Shown piece by piece: positions 1 through 7,168 of a stretch of DNA of 19,463 nucleotides (position 1 is the stretch's first letter; every line of letters begins with the position of its first letter). Source of the stretch: Candidatus Cloacimonas sp. (GTDB taxonomy: Bacteria > Cloacimonadota > Cloacimonadia > Cloacimonadales > Cloacimonadaceae); contig DAONFA010000035.1 of assembly GCA_035403355.1 (NCBI GenBank), positions 1 through 19,463 on the forward strand. The letters are read 5' to 3'. Under the pieces are notes generated by a model that worked only from the letters and a program-made list of their open reading frames with translations, did no database searches and had not been told where the DNA came from. Made by a program: the position numbers and the translations under genes.

Positions 1-126
1 CGTTTGCCTTTCAGTAAGGAAATAAAGCGTGAGAGGTGGGTTGACCAGGAGGTCACCATTGCAAACTACGGCATCCTTAGTTATAAAAGTTACCTCAGAC
101 CTATTAAATCCTCGTTTCTAAAATAA
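1..126 (+). CDS. Possible 3' end of an upstream gene (partial, uncertain)
   Basis: Frame 1 is open from the window edge to a TAA at 124-126 (41 codons), while the other two forward frames close within the first 25 bases. The first 30 or so residues have mixed, protein-like composition (for example EVTIANYGILSYK). The last residues (RPIKSSFLK) are encoded by a copy of the dispersed repeat that recurs near 14763 and 14826. No family is recognisable from so short a tail. It could equally be a chance open stretch. Confidence 0.3.
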   Translation, partial: RLPFSKEIKRERWVDQEVTIANYGILSYKSYLRPIKSSFLK

Positions 127-129
127 AGA

Positions 130-220
130 CGGCGGAACGGCGTCCGCCGGTACATCCCCGCCGGTACAAAAAACGGCGTCCGCCGGTACATTCCCGCCGG
201 TACAAAGAACGGCGTCCTCC
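130..220. repeat. GC-rich palindromic repeat cluster
   Basis: This has three partial or complete copies of the GC-rich module. The complete one (about 130-149) folds as CGGCGGA-N6-TCCGCCG and is followed by GGTACA. Shortened copies separated by 'tacattcccgccgg'-like phrases follow. The composition contrasts sharply with the AT-rich surroundings. Read on the minus strand, the hairpin is followed by a T-rich stretch (complement of AAATAAAG at 121-128), as in an intrinsic terminator. Confidence 0.8.
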
Positions 221-420
221 GTTTATACAAGTTATCTAAAACCTTTTATAAATCTATCCTCTAAATCCTAAAATCCTTAAATCCTTGTTTCTAAAATCCC
301 TGTCCTTCAATCCTTGTTTCTAAAATCCATGTCCTAAAATCCTTAAATCCTCGTTCCTAAAATCCTTGCCCTGAAATCCTTGCCCTAAAATCCTCGTTTC
401 TAAAATCCTATCTGCGAAAT
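221..420. repeat. AT-rich dispersed repeat block before the pgs operon
   Basis: This block is built from many degenerate copies of a phrase like 'aaatccttgtttctaaaatcc'. It ends in 'aaatctgcgtgagag', which matches the 'tctgcgtgaaa' phrase seen in other islands. The stretch from about 209 to 290 resembles about 11088-11170 in both sequence and order, including 'gtttatacaag' and 'aaatctatcctctaaatcc'. I see no gene here. The stretch 425-572 that follows is non-repetitive leader DNA for pgsB. Confidence 0.8.
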
Positions 421-572
421 CTGCGTGAGAGAAACTGCACCCCTCGGTTCCCCGTTTTTAGCTACAAAGAGTAACAAATGGAATGTTAATTGCATTTATG
501 AAGTGAAACACAATTGGAAAATGCGAAAAGAATTGCCAATCGTGTATAAGATAGTTAATTACAGAGGAATAG

Positions 573-1763
573 ATGACTGTTCTGATAATAGTTACTCTGA
601 TATTGATAATCCATTGGATTATAGAATATCAAAGGCATACAAGAAATGTCCAGGCAATCCCTATCCGAATTCATATTAACGGCACGCGGGGAAAATCAAG
701 TGTAACCCGTCTTGTTGCTGCCGGTTTGAGGGAAGGAGGAAAAGTAGCGGTTGCAAAAACTACCGGAACTTTACCCCGAGTTATTCTTCCGGATGGTCGG
801 GAAGCTGCTATTTTGCGTTTAATGGGTGCTAATATAATTGAGCAGAAATATATCTTTCGGCATGCCGTAAAGCATAAACCGGATGCTGTAGTTATTGAAT
901 GTATGGCAGTGAATCCTGCTTTACAGTGGATAACGGAGCGTAAATTTATTCGTAGTACTATTAGTGTAATCACTAATTGCCGGGAAGACCATTTGGATTT
1001 GATGGGTTCTACGGTGCAGAGTGTTACAATGTGTTTAAGTAATACTATTCCTAAAAACGGTATTTGTTACACGGCAGAAGAAGAGCAATTTCCTCTTTTG
1101 GAAAAAGTTGCCCAAAGCAGGCATTGCCAAATTCGTAAAATTCGTCCTGTGGATGTAACTAAAGCGGAATTGGACAAATTTCGCTACATTGAGCATGCGG
1201 AAAATGTGCAATTGGCTTTAGCGGTATGTGCGGAAGCGGGAATTGAGCGTGAGGTAGCTTTAAGGGGAATGCAAAAAGCAACGCCAGACCCAGGTGCCTT
1301 AAAAAAATACCGGATAGAAGACAGGGGTAAGACCATAATATTCTATAATGTATTTGCTGCTAATGACCCGCAATCAACGGTTGGTATTATTCAAATGGTA
1401 ACCGGTCACTTACAGGATGTGGAAAAAATTATTATTCTGAATAGTAGAGCCGACCGTTTATTTCGCAGTCAGCAATTAGTTGAAGCAGTTAAGAACCTGG
1501 ATTTTTCATACTTATTGCTGACGGGTGAAATTCCCGATAAAATAGAAACTTTTGCACTTCAGGCAGGGATTGCTCAAGAAAAGATAATTCCTTTGGGTGA
1601 ACCTTTACCGGAGGTTATCTATCAGAAGATTTGGGAGCTTACTAAAACCGAAGCGCATATCTTGGGAATTGGTAATATTGCCGGAACGATAAAATACGGG
1701 GCACAAATTGTAGCCCACTTCAGACATAAATTGAAAGAGTGTAATGAAAGGAGCCGGAATTGA
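573..1763 (+). CDS. pgsB: Poly-gamma-glutamate synthase ligase subunit PgsB (CapB)
   Basis: This is a Mur-ligase-like, ATP-dependent amide ligase that joins glutamates through the gamma-carboxyl at the inner face of the cytoplasmic membrane. The 396 aa length is close to the usual size of about 390-400. Residues 2-17 form a membrane anchor. The P-loop is GTRGKSSV (37-44). Other PgsB hallmarks, matched from memory of the B. subtilis protein, are KTTGT (62-66), ECMAVNP (109-115), EDHLDLMG (138-145), PDPGA (238-242), FAANDPQST (261-269) and RADR (292-295). The ATG follows AGAGGA (563-568). It is the first gene of the operon and overlaps pgsC by 4 bases. A TATAAG box at 545-550 is the only promoter hint, without a convincing -35. 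Identity is secure; that the polymer is PGA is inferred from the family. Confidence 0.95.
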   Translation: MTVLIIVTLILIIHWIIEYQRHTRNVQAIPIRIHINGTRGKSSVTRLVAAGLREGGKVAVAKTTGTLPRVILPDGREAAILRLMGANIIEQKYIFRHAVKHKPDAVVIECMAVNPALQWITERKFIRSTISVITNCREDHLDLMGSTVQSVTMCLSNTIPKNGICYTAEEEQFPLLEKVAQSRHCQIRKIRPVDVTKAELDKFRYIEHAENVQLALAVCAEAGIEREVALRGMQKATPDPGALKKYRIEDRGKTIIFYNVFAANDPQSTVGIIQMVTGHLQDVEKIIILNSRADRLFRSQQLVEAVKNLDFSYLLLTGEIPDKIETFALQAGIAQEKIIPLGEPLPEVIYQKIWELTKTEAHILGIGNIAGTIKYGAQIVAHFRHKLKECNERSRN

Positions 1764-2215
1764 TTGATACAATAGTTCAAGCCGCGGTGGGTATGGGTGT
1801 AATTATTTCACTGATGTTCAGTGAATTACTGGGTGCTTCTGCCGGTGGGATAGTTGTTCCCGGTTACATTGCCCTATATCTTGACAAGCCCTTGCAGATT
1901 TTAGGCACTTTAATAATCAGTTTGCTTACTTGGGGCATAATTAGAATTATAAGCAATTTTACTTTGCTTTTCGGTAAACGGAGAATGGTGCTGAGCATTT
2001 TAATCGGCTTTATTTTGGGTTGGTTATCGCGGATATTGGTTGTTCAGGATATTACCATTCATCAATTGCAAATGCAATCCATTGGTTACATTATTCCCGG
2101 GTTAATTGCCAACTGGTTTGAAAGGCAGGGTTTTTGGAAAACATTATCTTCAATGGGCATAGCTGCGATAGTAGTCCGATTAGCTTTAATGGTAATTTTT
2201 AACGGAGAGTTGTAA
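1760..2215 (+). CDS. pgsC: Poly-gamma-glutamate biosynthesis membrane protein PgsC (CapC)
   Basis: This is a small integral membrane partner of PgsB. The 151 aa length is typical for PgsC. It contains several hydrophobic spans (about 5-20, 28-42, 45-62, 76-94, 107-119, 130-147). The PgsC-like segments SELLGASAGGIVVPGYIALY (21-40) and GYIIPGLIANWFERQG (109-124) are clear. The start is TTG at 1760, in the junction TTGA that also holds the pgsB stop. AAAGGAG at 1747-1753, six bases upstream, supports this start and implies translational coupling. In characterised systems PgsB and PgsC form the minimal catalytic core; the exact role of PgsC in elongation or translocation is unsettled. Confidence 0.93.
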   Translation: MIDTIVQAAVGMGVIISLMFSELLGASAGGIVVPGYIALYLDKPLQILGTLIISLLTWGIIRIISNFTLLFGKRRMVLSILIGFILGWLSRILVVQDITIHQLQMQSIGYIIPGLIANWFERQGFWKTLSSMGIAAIVVRLALMVIFNGEL

Positions 2216-2216
2216 A

Positions 2217-3341
2217 ATGATGTATCGTCCTTCACTGAAATCCAACCGTTCGTTAATCATCCTTTTGCTGTTAGCCATATTATTATTCTATATTGCGCAG
2301 ACCAGTTACATTAAAGTTAGAACCGATAATTATGATGCCAAACTTGCTTCAGCGCAATTGATGAAAGCAGCGATAGATTCTTTAACTGCGGAATTGCATA
2401 ACCGCAATATTGAAATTGACCCGATAGACGACCCTCTGCAAACAGGTTTAATTGGTATTCGGCTTAGCTCTATAACTACCGATAGAGGGCTGCTATCAGA
2501 AAAACGGGCAGCTCTTAATCCCAATTTGGCGGCTATCTTTGTGGAAGAGCTTTCCAAGCTGAAACTTATGCCCGGTGATTATATTGCGGTTGGCATCACA
2601 GGTAGCAATCCGGCAGTAAATATCGCTTTATATTCAGCTTTGCAAGTGATGGAATTGAATCCCAAAATAATCGTGGCATTATCTTCCGCTTCTTATGGAG
2701 CAAACCGTCCAGAGCTAACCTGGCTGGATATAGAAAGTATCTTAAAAGAAAAGGGACTATTTAAATTCAACTCCAGTTATGCTTCCCTGGGTGGTAAAGA
2801 GGACTTGGCAATCGGCTTATCGGATAATGGCATTTTAGCCCTGAGAGAAGCGATGAGTAGAAATAATGTTCCGCTTTTAATTGGTAGCGACTTAAATGAT
2901 AATATAGATATTAGAATGGCTGCTTATGAAGAACTGTTACCTGCAGGTGAACGCTATAAAGCATTTGTGAATATTGGCACAGGTCTAGCCAATGTAGGTA
3001 GTGAACCCAATGCCAATCTTATTCCGGAAGGTATCAATCGTAGTTTGGCTGAGCATAATTACGAAAAAGAAGGTGTGATGATTAAGATGGCAAAAAACAA
3101 TGTTCCGGTCTTACATTTCCGCCGTATTTTACGCTGGGCAAAACGCTATAATCTTCCTACTTCTTTTGATACTATGCCCAAAGTTGGAGAGGGAAAAATG
3201 TTCAGCTCTCTTATTCACAATCAAACCATCAATATTATATGTTTGGCTATTTTACTTATTGCCATAGTAGTAGTGATTATTTTTGACCGTCACGACCGCC
3301 GCTTTATGGCTAATATAATAGACCCCGACGAAGAACTGTAA
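2217..3341 (+). CDS. pgsW: Poly-gamma-glutamate system protein PgsW-like
   Basis: This 374 aa protein has a transmembrane helix at each end (about 12-28 and 337-356) and a large soluble domain between them, probably periplasmic. Motifs include GITGSNPAVN (126-135), SSASYGANRPELTWLDIE (156-173) and GTGLANVGS (254-262). This layout fits the accessory 'poly-gamma-glutamate system protein' found beside pgsBC in many diderm bacteria. No biochemical activity is firmly established for it. The start follows one base after the pgsC stop, with ACGGAGAG just upstream (about 2202-2209). ATGATG gives two possible first codons, which makes little difference. The family call is from memory of that gene context and is good but not certain. 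Confidence 0.8.
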   Translation: MMYRPSLKSNRSLIILLLLAILLFYIAQTSYIKVRTDNYDAKLASAQLMKAAIDSLTAELHNRNIEIDPIDDPLQTGLIGIRLSSITTDRGLLSEKRAALNPNLAAIFVEELSKLKLMPGDYIAVGITGSNPAVNIALYSALQVMELNPKIIVALSSASYGANRPELTWLDIESILKEKGLFKFNSSYASLGGKEDLAIGLSDNGILALREAMSRNNVPLLIGSDLNDNIDIRMAAYEELLPAGERYKAFVNIGTGLANVGSEPNANLIPEGINRSLAEHNYEKEGVMIKMAKNNVPVLHFRRILRWAKRYNLPTSFDTMPKVGEGKMFSSLIHNQTINIICLAILLIAIVVVIIFDRHDRRFMANIIDPDEEL

Positions 3342-3353
3342 GGAAAATTGACA

Positions 3354-4175
3354 ATGCATAAACATTTTGTATCCCTTCTGCTGATTGTTCTGGGCATCAA
3401 CCTGCTTTTTGCCCAAGCTGTTAATAGATATAAGGTTTTACCCTATGATAATCCAGGCACAAAACGATTACTGAAAACTGAAACAGGAAACTATTATTAT
3501 TATCGTAACTTACCCGAAAGAGCTTTAATTCTGAACACAATTGGCGTAGAAAAAGTTGAACTGCGCAGTTTCAGTAAAGAGGCAGTTCGTAAGCCCGAGA
3601 TTGTAGTTATTATTAACAAACAAAGAAAAACATATCCTCTTACTGTAGCGGAAAAGAAAGGGGATTATTATTTATATTCACCCCTAATTATAGAAATTCC
3701 GGAAAACACACAGAGCATCCAGATTATCTGCTACGACCGTTCAATTTATACTCGCGCTTTCAGCGTTTTACCCCCTAAGCCACCTAAAGCAGCAAAACAA
3801 CCTAATATTGTTATTAAAGCTCACAGCGGAATTGTGAATGTGCAACATAACGGTTCCAATAGCGATTATTACAGCTTTATGCCCAATCAACCCTTAAAAT
3901 TTACTCTGAATAATGGCAGAAATGCATATCTGTATGTGCGTCCGCGTTTGCTTGACCGTTCTTTACCCAAATTAGGACTTTATGCTAATGGCTCATTGAT
4001 TGAGACCATAGATTTCACGCTAAAACGCACTACCAAATATCACAGCCCGGGAATTAACAATTTGGGAATTGCCCGAAAAATAGTATTGCCGGCAAATGCC
4101 AACAGCACCAATTATGAGTTGCGTGCCTTGAGTGACCATTTATTTTTGGCTAAACCCATTCTGATGAAAAAGTAG
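3354..4175 (+). CDS. Secreted beta-rich protein of the pgs operon, unknown function
   Basis: I do not recognise a family. Starting at the ATG at 3354 gives 273 aa, and this start is preferred over the TTG two codons earlier because AAGGA at 3340-3344 sits 9 bases from the ATG but only 3 from the TTG. Residues 1-21 are a clear signal peptide with a probable cut near FAQ-AV. The mature protein reads as two beta-rich halves of roughly 120 residues joined by a proline/lysine linker (LPPKPPKAAKQP). It has no lipobox and no further membrane helix, so it is probably periplasmic. It lies 12 bases after pgsW and 8 before the barrel gene, so a role in carrying or handling the polymer between membranes is plausible but inferred. 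Confidence 0.8.
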   Translation: MHKHFVSLLLIVLGINLLFAQAVNRYKVLPYDNPGTKRLLKTETGNYYYYRNLPERALILNTIGVEKVELRSFSKEAVRKPEIVVIINKQRKTYPLTVAEKKGDYYLYSPLIIEIPENTQSIQIICYDRSIYTRAFSVLPPKPPKAAKQPNIVIKAHSGIVNVQHNGSNSDYYSFMPNQPLKFTLNNGRNAYLYVRPRLLDRSLPKLGLYANGSLIETIDFTLKRTTKYHSPGINNLGIARKIVLPANANSTNYELRALSDHLFLAKPILMKK

Positions 4176-4183
4176 AGTAATTT

Positions 4184-5329
4184 ATGGCAAATAAAAACCC
4201 GAAACAATTTACCAAAGAGTTAAAGCCGGCAACTGCCAAAGCGGATAAAGATGCGTCTAACGGAACTGATATATCAAATCAACCCCGTAATCATAAAACA
4301 GCCAAAAAAAGCAAGATTAGAAGAAAAACTACGATGCGTCCCATAATTCTGATTATTACTCTGTCCCTTTTGTGCAGTTTTTCCCGGGTTGCAGCTCAGG
4401 TAACCGGCTCCATAAAAATCGGAACTACTTACTCGGACAATGTGTTTCACCTTTCTGAATATGATATTGATTGTTTTAACGACCACTACCCTAACTTGGA
4501 ATTTGTGGATACTATTGATGATTTAGCATTAAGCACCCGCATAGAACTTGCTTATCCGCTATCATATCGTTGGTGGAAATTTACCCCTTCGGTAACCGGT
4601 AATTTTTCCCGAAACATCAGCAATGAAGATAAATACCGCACCGATTGGGCTATAAAAGGCAAAATTGCACGCTATTACTGGAATTGCAGTATCCAATACG
4701 CCAGCAATCCTTATATTTATTTCCGCCAATTTGTAGATACCGATGGCACAGGTGAACTGGAAAAATACAGTTACAGCCGCGATACTTATCGGGGTGATAT
4801 AGCAATTAAGCCCTTTCCGAAAACTATTGTGAAAGCTAATCTACGCTATGAACAATATCGCTATAATGAATATTTTACTGAAGCTGACGGCAATGCTGTA
4901 ACCGGAGAAGCAGGAATCAGCTATAAATTTCCGTTTTTTACAGTTGAAGGTTCTTACGGTTACCGTGATTTCAGCTGTGATAAACGCATAGAAAATAAAG
5001 ATTGCTCCTATCAAAGTAATATTTACAAAGGAGCATTAACTCTGCCTAAAATGCCTCTTTCCGAAAAAGGAAAGACCCTTTGGCAACCTTCTTTTGCTCT
5101 AAATTATGAACAGCGTTTTTACCAGGGAAGTGGCTCCTGGTATGGCGGCAGGGCTGACTATACTTATAATTTGGCAGCGGGATTTGATATGTTTTTTTCA
5201 CCCCAATGGAATTTATCACTTGACTACTCTCACTATTTCAGGAATGTAGAAACTGATAATGAAACAGTTCAGCGTTTGAAGGAATATAACGAAAATCGTT
5301 TAAGCGCTGCACTAAGATATACTTTTTGA
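4184..5329 (+). CDS. Predicted outer-membrane beta-barrel protein of the pgs operon
   Basis: The open frame is 381 aa. A signal peptide begins at Met51 (RPIILIITLSLL..., probable cut after VAA), followed by alternating hydrophobic/aromatic strands such as WKFTPSVTGNFSRN and WNLSLDYSHYF. The C-terminus is LRYTF, ending in the aromatic residue typical of outer-membrane barrels. The first 50 residues are lysine-rich and hydrophilic, which is odd before an export signal. The true start may be the ATG at 4334, although neither ATG has a strong ribosome site. Its place between pgsW and gpsA suggests an outer-membrane pore or anchor for the polymer (inference). I cannot assign a named family. Confidence 0.75.
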   Translation: MANKNPKQFTKELKPATAKADKDASNGTDISNQPRNHKTAKKSKIRRKTTMRPIILIITLSLLCSFSRVAAQVTGSIKIGTTYSDNVFHLSEYDIDCFNDHYPNLEFVDTIDDLALSTRIELAYPLSYRWWKFTPSVTGNFSRNISNEDKYRTDWAIKGKIARYYWNCSIQYASNPYIYFRQFVDTDGTGELEKYSYSRDTYRGDIAIKPFPKTIVKANLRYEQYRYNEYFTEADGNAVTGEAGISYKFPFFTVEGSYGYRDFSCDKRIENKDCSYQSNIYKGALTLPKMPLSEKGKTLWQPSFALNYEQRFYQGSGSWYGGRADYTYNLAAGFDMFFSPQWNLSLDYSHYFRNVETDNETVQRLKEYNENRLSAALRYTF

Positions 5330-5344
5330 ACTGAGAGGTATAAA

Positions 5345-5677
5345 ATGCTGTTTAAAAAAGAAAATGATACCAATAAGATTAGAGAATTCCTGACCTTAGT
5401 GGAAAATCCCAAAGTAGAATTACGCCACTATAAAAAACCGGTTTTGGTTTGGGCTGTGGATGAAGGAACCGTCTTTTATTCCTTCTGGGAAGAGGAAATG
5501 CTCTCTCGTTACGGACTGGATAATGTGGACGGTTGGGATTTTGAAGAAGACCTTCTTTTTTGTCCCGATTGGATTGGAGAGGCAGAAGAAGAAGATTTGG
5601 ATGATTATGATTTGAACGATGAGGATATTGAAGACCTGAGTAATTTTCTTCACCATAAGCTGAACGACAAGGATTAA
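5345..5677 (+). CDS. Small highly acidic protein, unknown function
   Basis: This 110 aa protein has no signal peptide and no membrane segment, so it is probably cytoplasmic. Residues 1-75 look globular with many aromatics (VLVWAVDEGTVFYSFWEEE). Residues 79-97 hold 13 Asp/Glu out of 19, and the tail (HHKLNDKD) is charged. A good ribosome site, GAGAGG at 5333-5338, precedes the ATG, and the gene sits 15 bases after the barrel gene and 2 before gpsA. The strong ribosome site and operon packing make it a real gene. I recognise no family. Confidence 0.8.
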   Translation: MLFKKENDTNKIREFLTLVENPKVELRHYKKPVLVWAVDEGTVFYSFWEEEMLSRYGLDNVDGWDFEEDLLFCPDWIGEAEEEDLDDYDLNDEDIEDLSNFLHHKLNDKD

Positions 5678-5679
5678 CA

Positions 5680-6687
5680 TTGCATATTGCCATTCTTGGA
5701 GGCGGAGGATGGGGTTTGGCATTATCTTCCCTGCTTTCCGAAAACGAGCATCAAGTTCTGGTTTGGGAATATAATCCCGAATACTTACAGCTATTAAAAG
5801 AGACGCATTCCAATCCGCATTTACTGCCGAATGTTACTATTCCGCAGCAAGTTTGTTTTACTAATGATTTTAATGAGGTTTCGGCTTTTTCTCCGGAAAT
5901 TATTATCCTGGCAACACCTACCCAATTTTTGCGCTCTACTTTACATAAAACCCCTGTTTCTTTGTGGAATGGTCAGCAGCTTTTAGCCGTTGTAAATGTA
6001 GCCAAGGGAATTGAAGAAAATACCTTCAAAACCCTTGATGCCGTTATTAAGGATGAACTGCCTTTTTTACCCGAAAGTAAAATCTGTGCTTTATCCGGTC
6101 CGTCCCACGCTGAAGAAGTCGCCCGTAAAATACCTACTACAGTTGTTATTGCCGGTAGCGATGAGAATTTACTCTGCCAACTGCAAACTGTTTTCAGCAA
6201 TGCTTATTTTCGCGTTTATCGCAATTTAGACCTTATCGGAGTGGAAATTGGGGGCGCAGTTAAAAATATTATTGCTATCTCAGCAGGAATAATTGGCGGA
6301 TTGGGCTTTGGAGATAACACTATCGGAGCTTTATTAACCCGGGGAATTGTGGAAATCCAACGCCTCGGAGTAGCTTTGAATGCCTGCCCCGAAACCTTTT
6401 TAGGGCTTTCCGGAATCGGAGATTTGATTACTACTGCTACTTCCCTCCATAGCCGCAACAGATTTGTTGGCTGGGAAATTGGCAAAGGCAAAAAGCTTTC
6501 TGAAATATTAGCTAAAATGGAAATGGTGGCTGAGGGAGTTGCTACTACCCGCAGCGTTTATCTGTTAGCTAAAAAACTTCAAGTGGAAATGCCTATTGTA
6601 GAAAAGGTCTATCAAGTCCTTTACGAAGATATAGACCCCAGGCAGGCAATCATAGAATTGATGACCCGCGACCTCAAAGCTGAGTAA
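5680..6687 (+). CDS. gpsA: Glycerol-3-phosphate dehydrogenase [NAD(P)+]
   Basis: This cytoplasmic enzyme reduces dihydroxyacetone phosphate to sn-glycerol 3-phosphate for phospholipid synthesis. Its 335 aa length is standard. It shows the N-terminal Rossmann glycine motif GGGGWG (7-12), VAKG (107-110), SGPSHAEEVA (139-148), the catalytic lysine region GGAVKN (191-196, Lys195), NTIGALLTRG (213-222), GLSGIGDL (242-249), RN (259-260) and EG (285-286). The start is TTG at 5680, preceded by AAGGA (5669-5673) at a 6-base spacing; no ATG gives the full Rossmann motif. It is the last gene of the pgs operon, 2 bases after the acidic protein gene. It probably shares the transcript rather than the pathway, although glycerol phosphate could also feed envelope polymers. 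Confidence 0.97.
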   Translation: MHIAILGGGGWGLALSSLLSENEHQVLVWEYNPEYLQLLKETHSNPHLLPNVTIPQQVCFTNDFNEVSAFSPEIIILATPTQFLRSTLHKTPVSLWNGQQLLAVVNVAKGIEENTFKTLDAVIKDELPFLPESKICALSGPSHAEEVARKIPTTVVIAGSDENLLCQLQTVFSNAYFRVYRNLDLIGVEIGGAVKNIIAISAGIIGGLGFGDNTIGALLTRGIVEIQRLGVALNACPETFLGLSGIGDLITTATSLHSRNRFVGWEIGKGKKLSEILAKMEMVAEGVATTRSVYLLAKKLQVEMPIVEKVYQVLYEDIDPRQAIIELMTRDLKAE

Positions 6688-6689
6688 GC

Positions 6690-7110
6690 TTGTACCGGCG
6701 GATTTGTACCGGTGGCTTTGTACCGGCGCTCGCTGTAGCGCCGTTCTTAGTACCGGCGGACGCCGTTCCGCCGATTTTATTCTCTCACAGATTACACGGA
6801 TAACACAGATTTGATTTTAGAAACGAGGATTTAAGGATTTTAGGATTTTGAGGATTTAATAGCTCTGGGATAAACAGGATTAAAGGGATTTTAGGGATTT
6901 AATAGTTCTGGAATAAATTGTGTAGAAGGAAAACATCTCTTCGCTCTCTGCCAAAATCCTTCGGTGCTTTCGGTGCTCTCGGTGGCTAATTTTTCCCTCT
7001 GCCCTCCGCCGTTTTTGGTACCGGCGGACGCCGTTCCGCCGATTCGGCGCTACAGCGAGCGCCGGTACATCCCCCCGGTACACATAGCGCCGGTACAAAA
7101 AAACCCTCTT
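6690..7110. repeat. Modular repeat island between gpsA and the CapA-type gene
   Basis: This island fills most of the 481-base gap. At 6694-6773 are GC-rich modules: 'taccggcg' direct repeats, GGCGCT-N6-AGCGCC and CGGCGGA-N6-TCCGCCG. At about 6785-6915 are reverse-orientation copies of the 'atctgcgt' and 'aaatcctcgtttctaaaatcc' families. At about 6935-7010 is a pyrimidine-rich stretch with three 'cggtg' phrases. At 7015-7105 comes a second GC-rich cluster in the opposite order. I see no gene in it. Confidence 0.85.
6754..6782 (+). terminator. Probable intrinsic terminator of the pgs-gpsA operon
   Basis: The hairpin CGGCGGA (6754-6760), 6-base loop, TCCGCCG (6767-6773) is perfectly paired and followed directly by ATTTTATTC. 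It lies 66 bases after the gpsA stop and is one of the GC-rich repeat modules, so the repeat appears to double as a terminator. Confidence 0.6.
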
Positions 7111-7168
7111 TTCTGGTTTAGAAATTGCTTAAATACAGAATGATAGCAATAACAACTGAGAGGATATT

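Noticed and set aside
425..679. Open frame of 84 codons before and over the start of pgsB
   Set aside because: It overlaps the well-supported pgsB start in another frame, has no ribosome site, and its first part lies in the leader next to a repeat block.
3348..3353. TTG start for the secreted pgs-operon protein
   Set aside because: The ribosome site is only 3 bases from the TTG but 9 from the ATG at 3354, so the ATG is the better start.
5379..5722. Minus-strand frames over the acidic protein gene
   Set aside because: They are complements of its acidic codons, without start signals or protein-like features.
6672..6690. Hairpin AAGCT-AGCTT at the end of gpsA as a terminator
   Set aside because: The stem is only 5 bp and has no T tail; the GC-rich hairpin at 6754 is far better.
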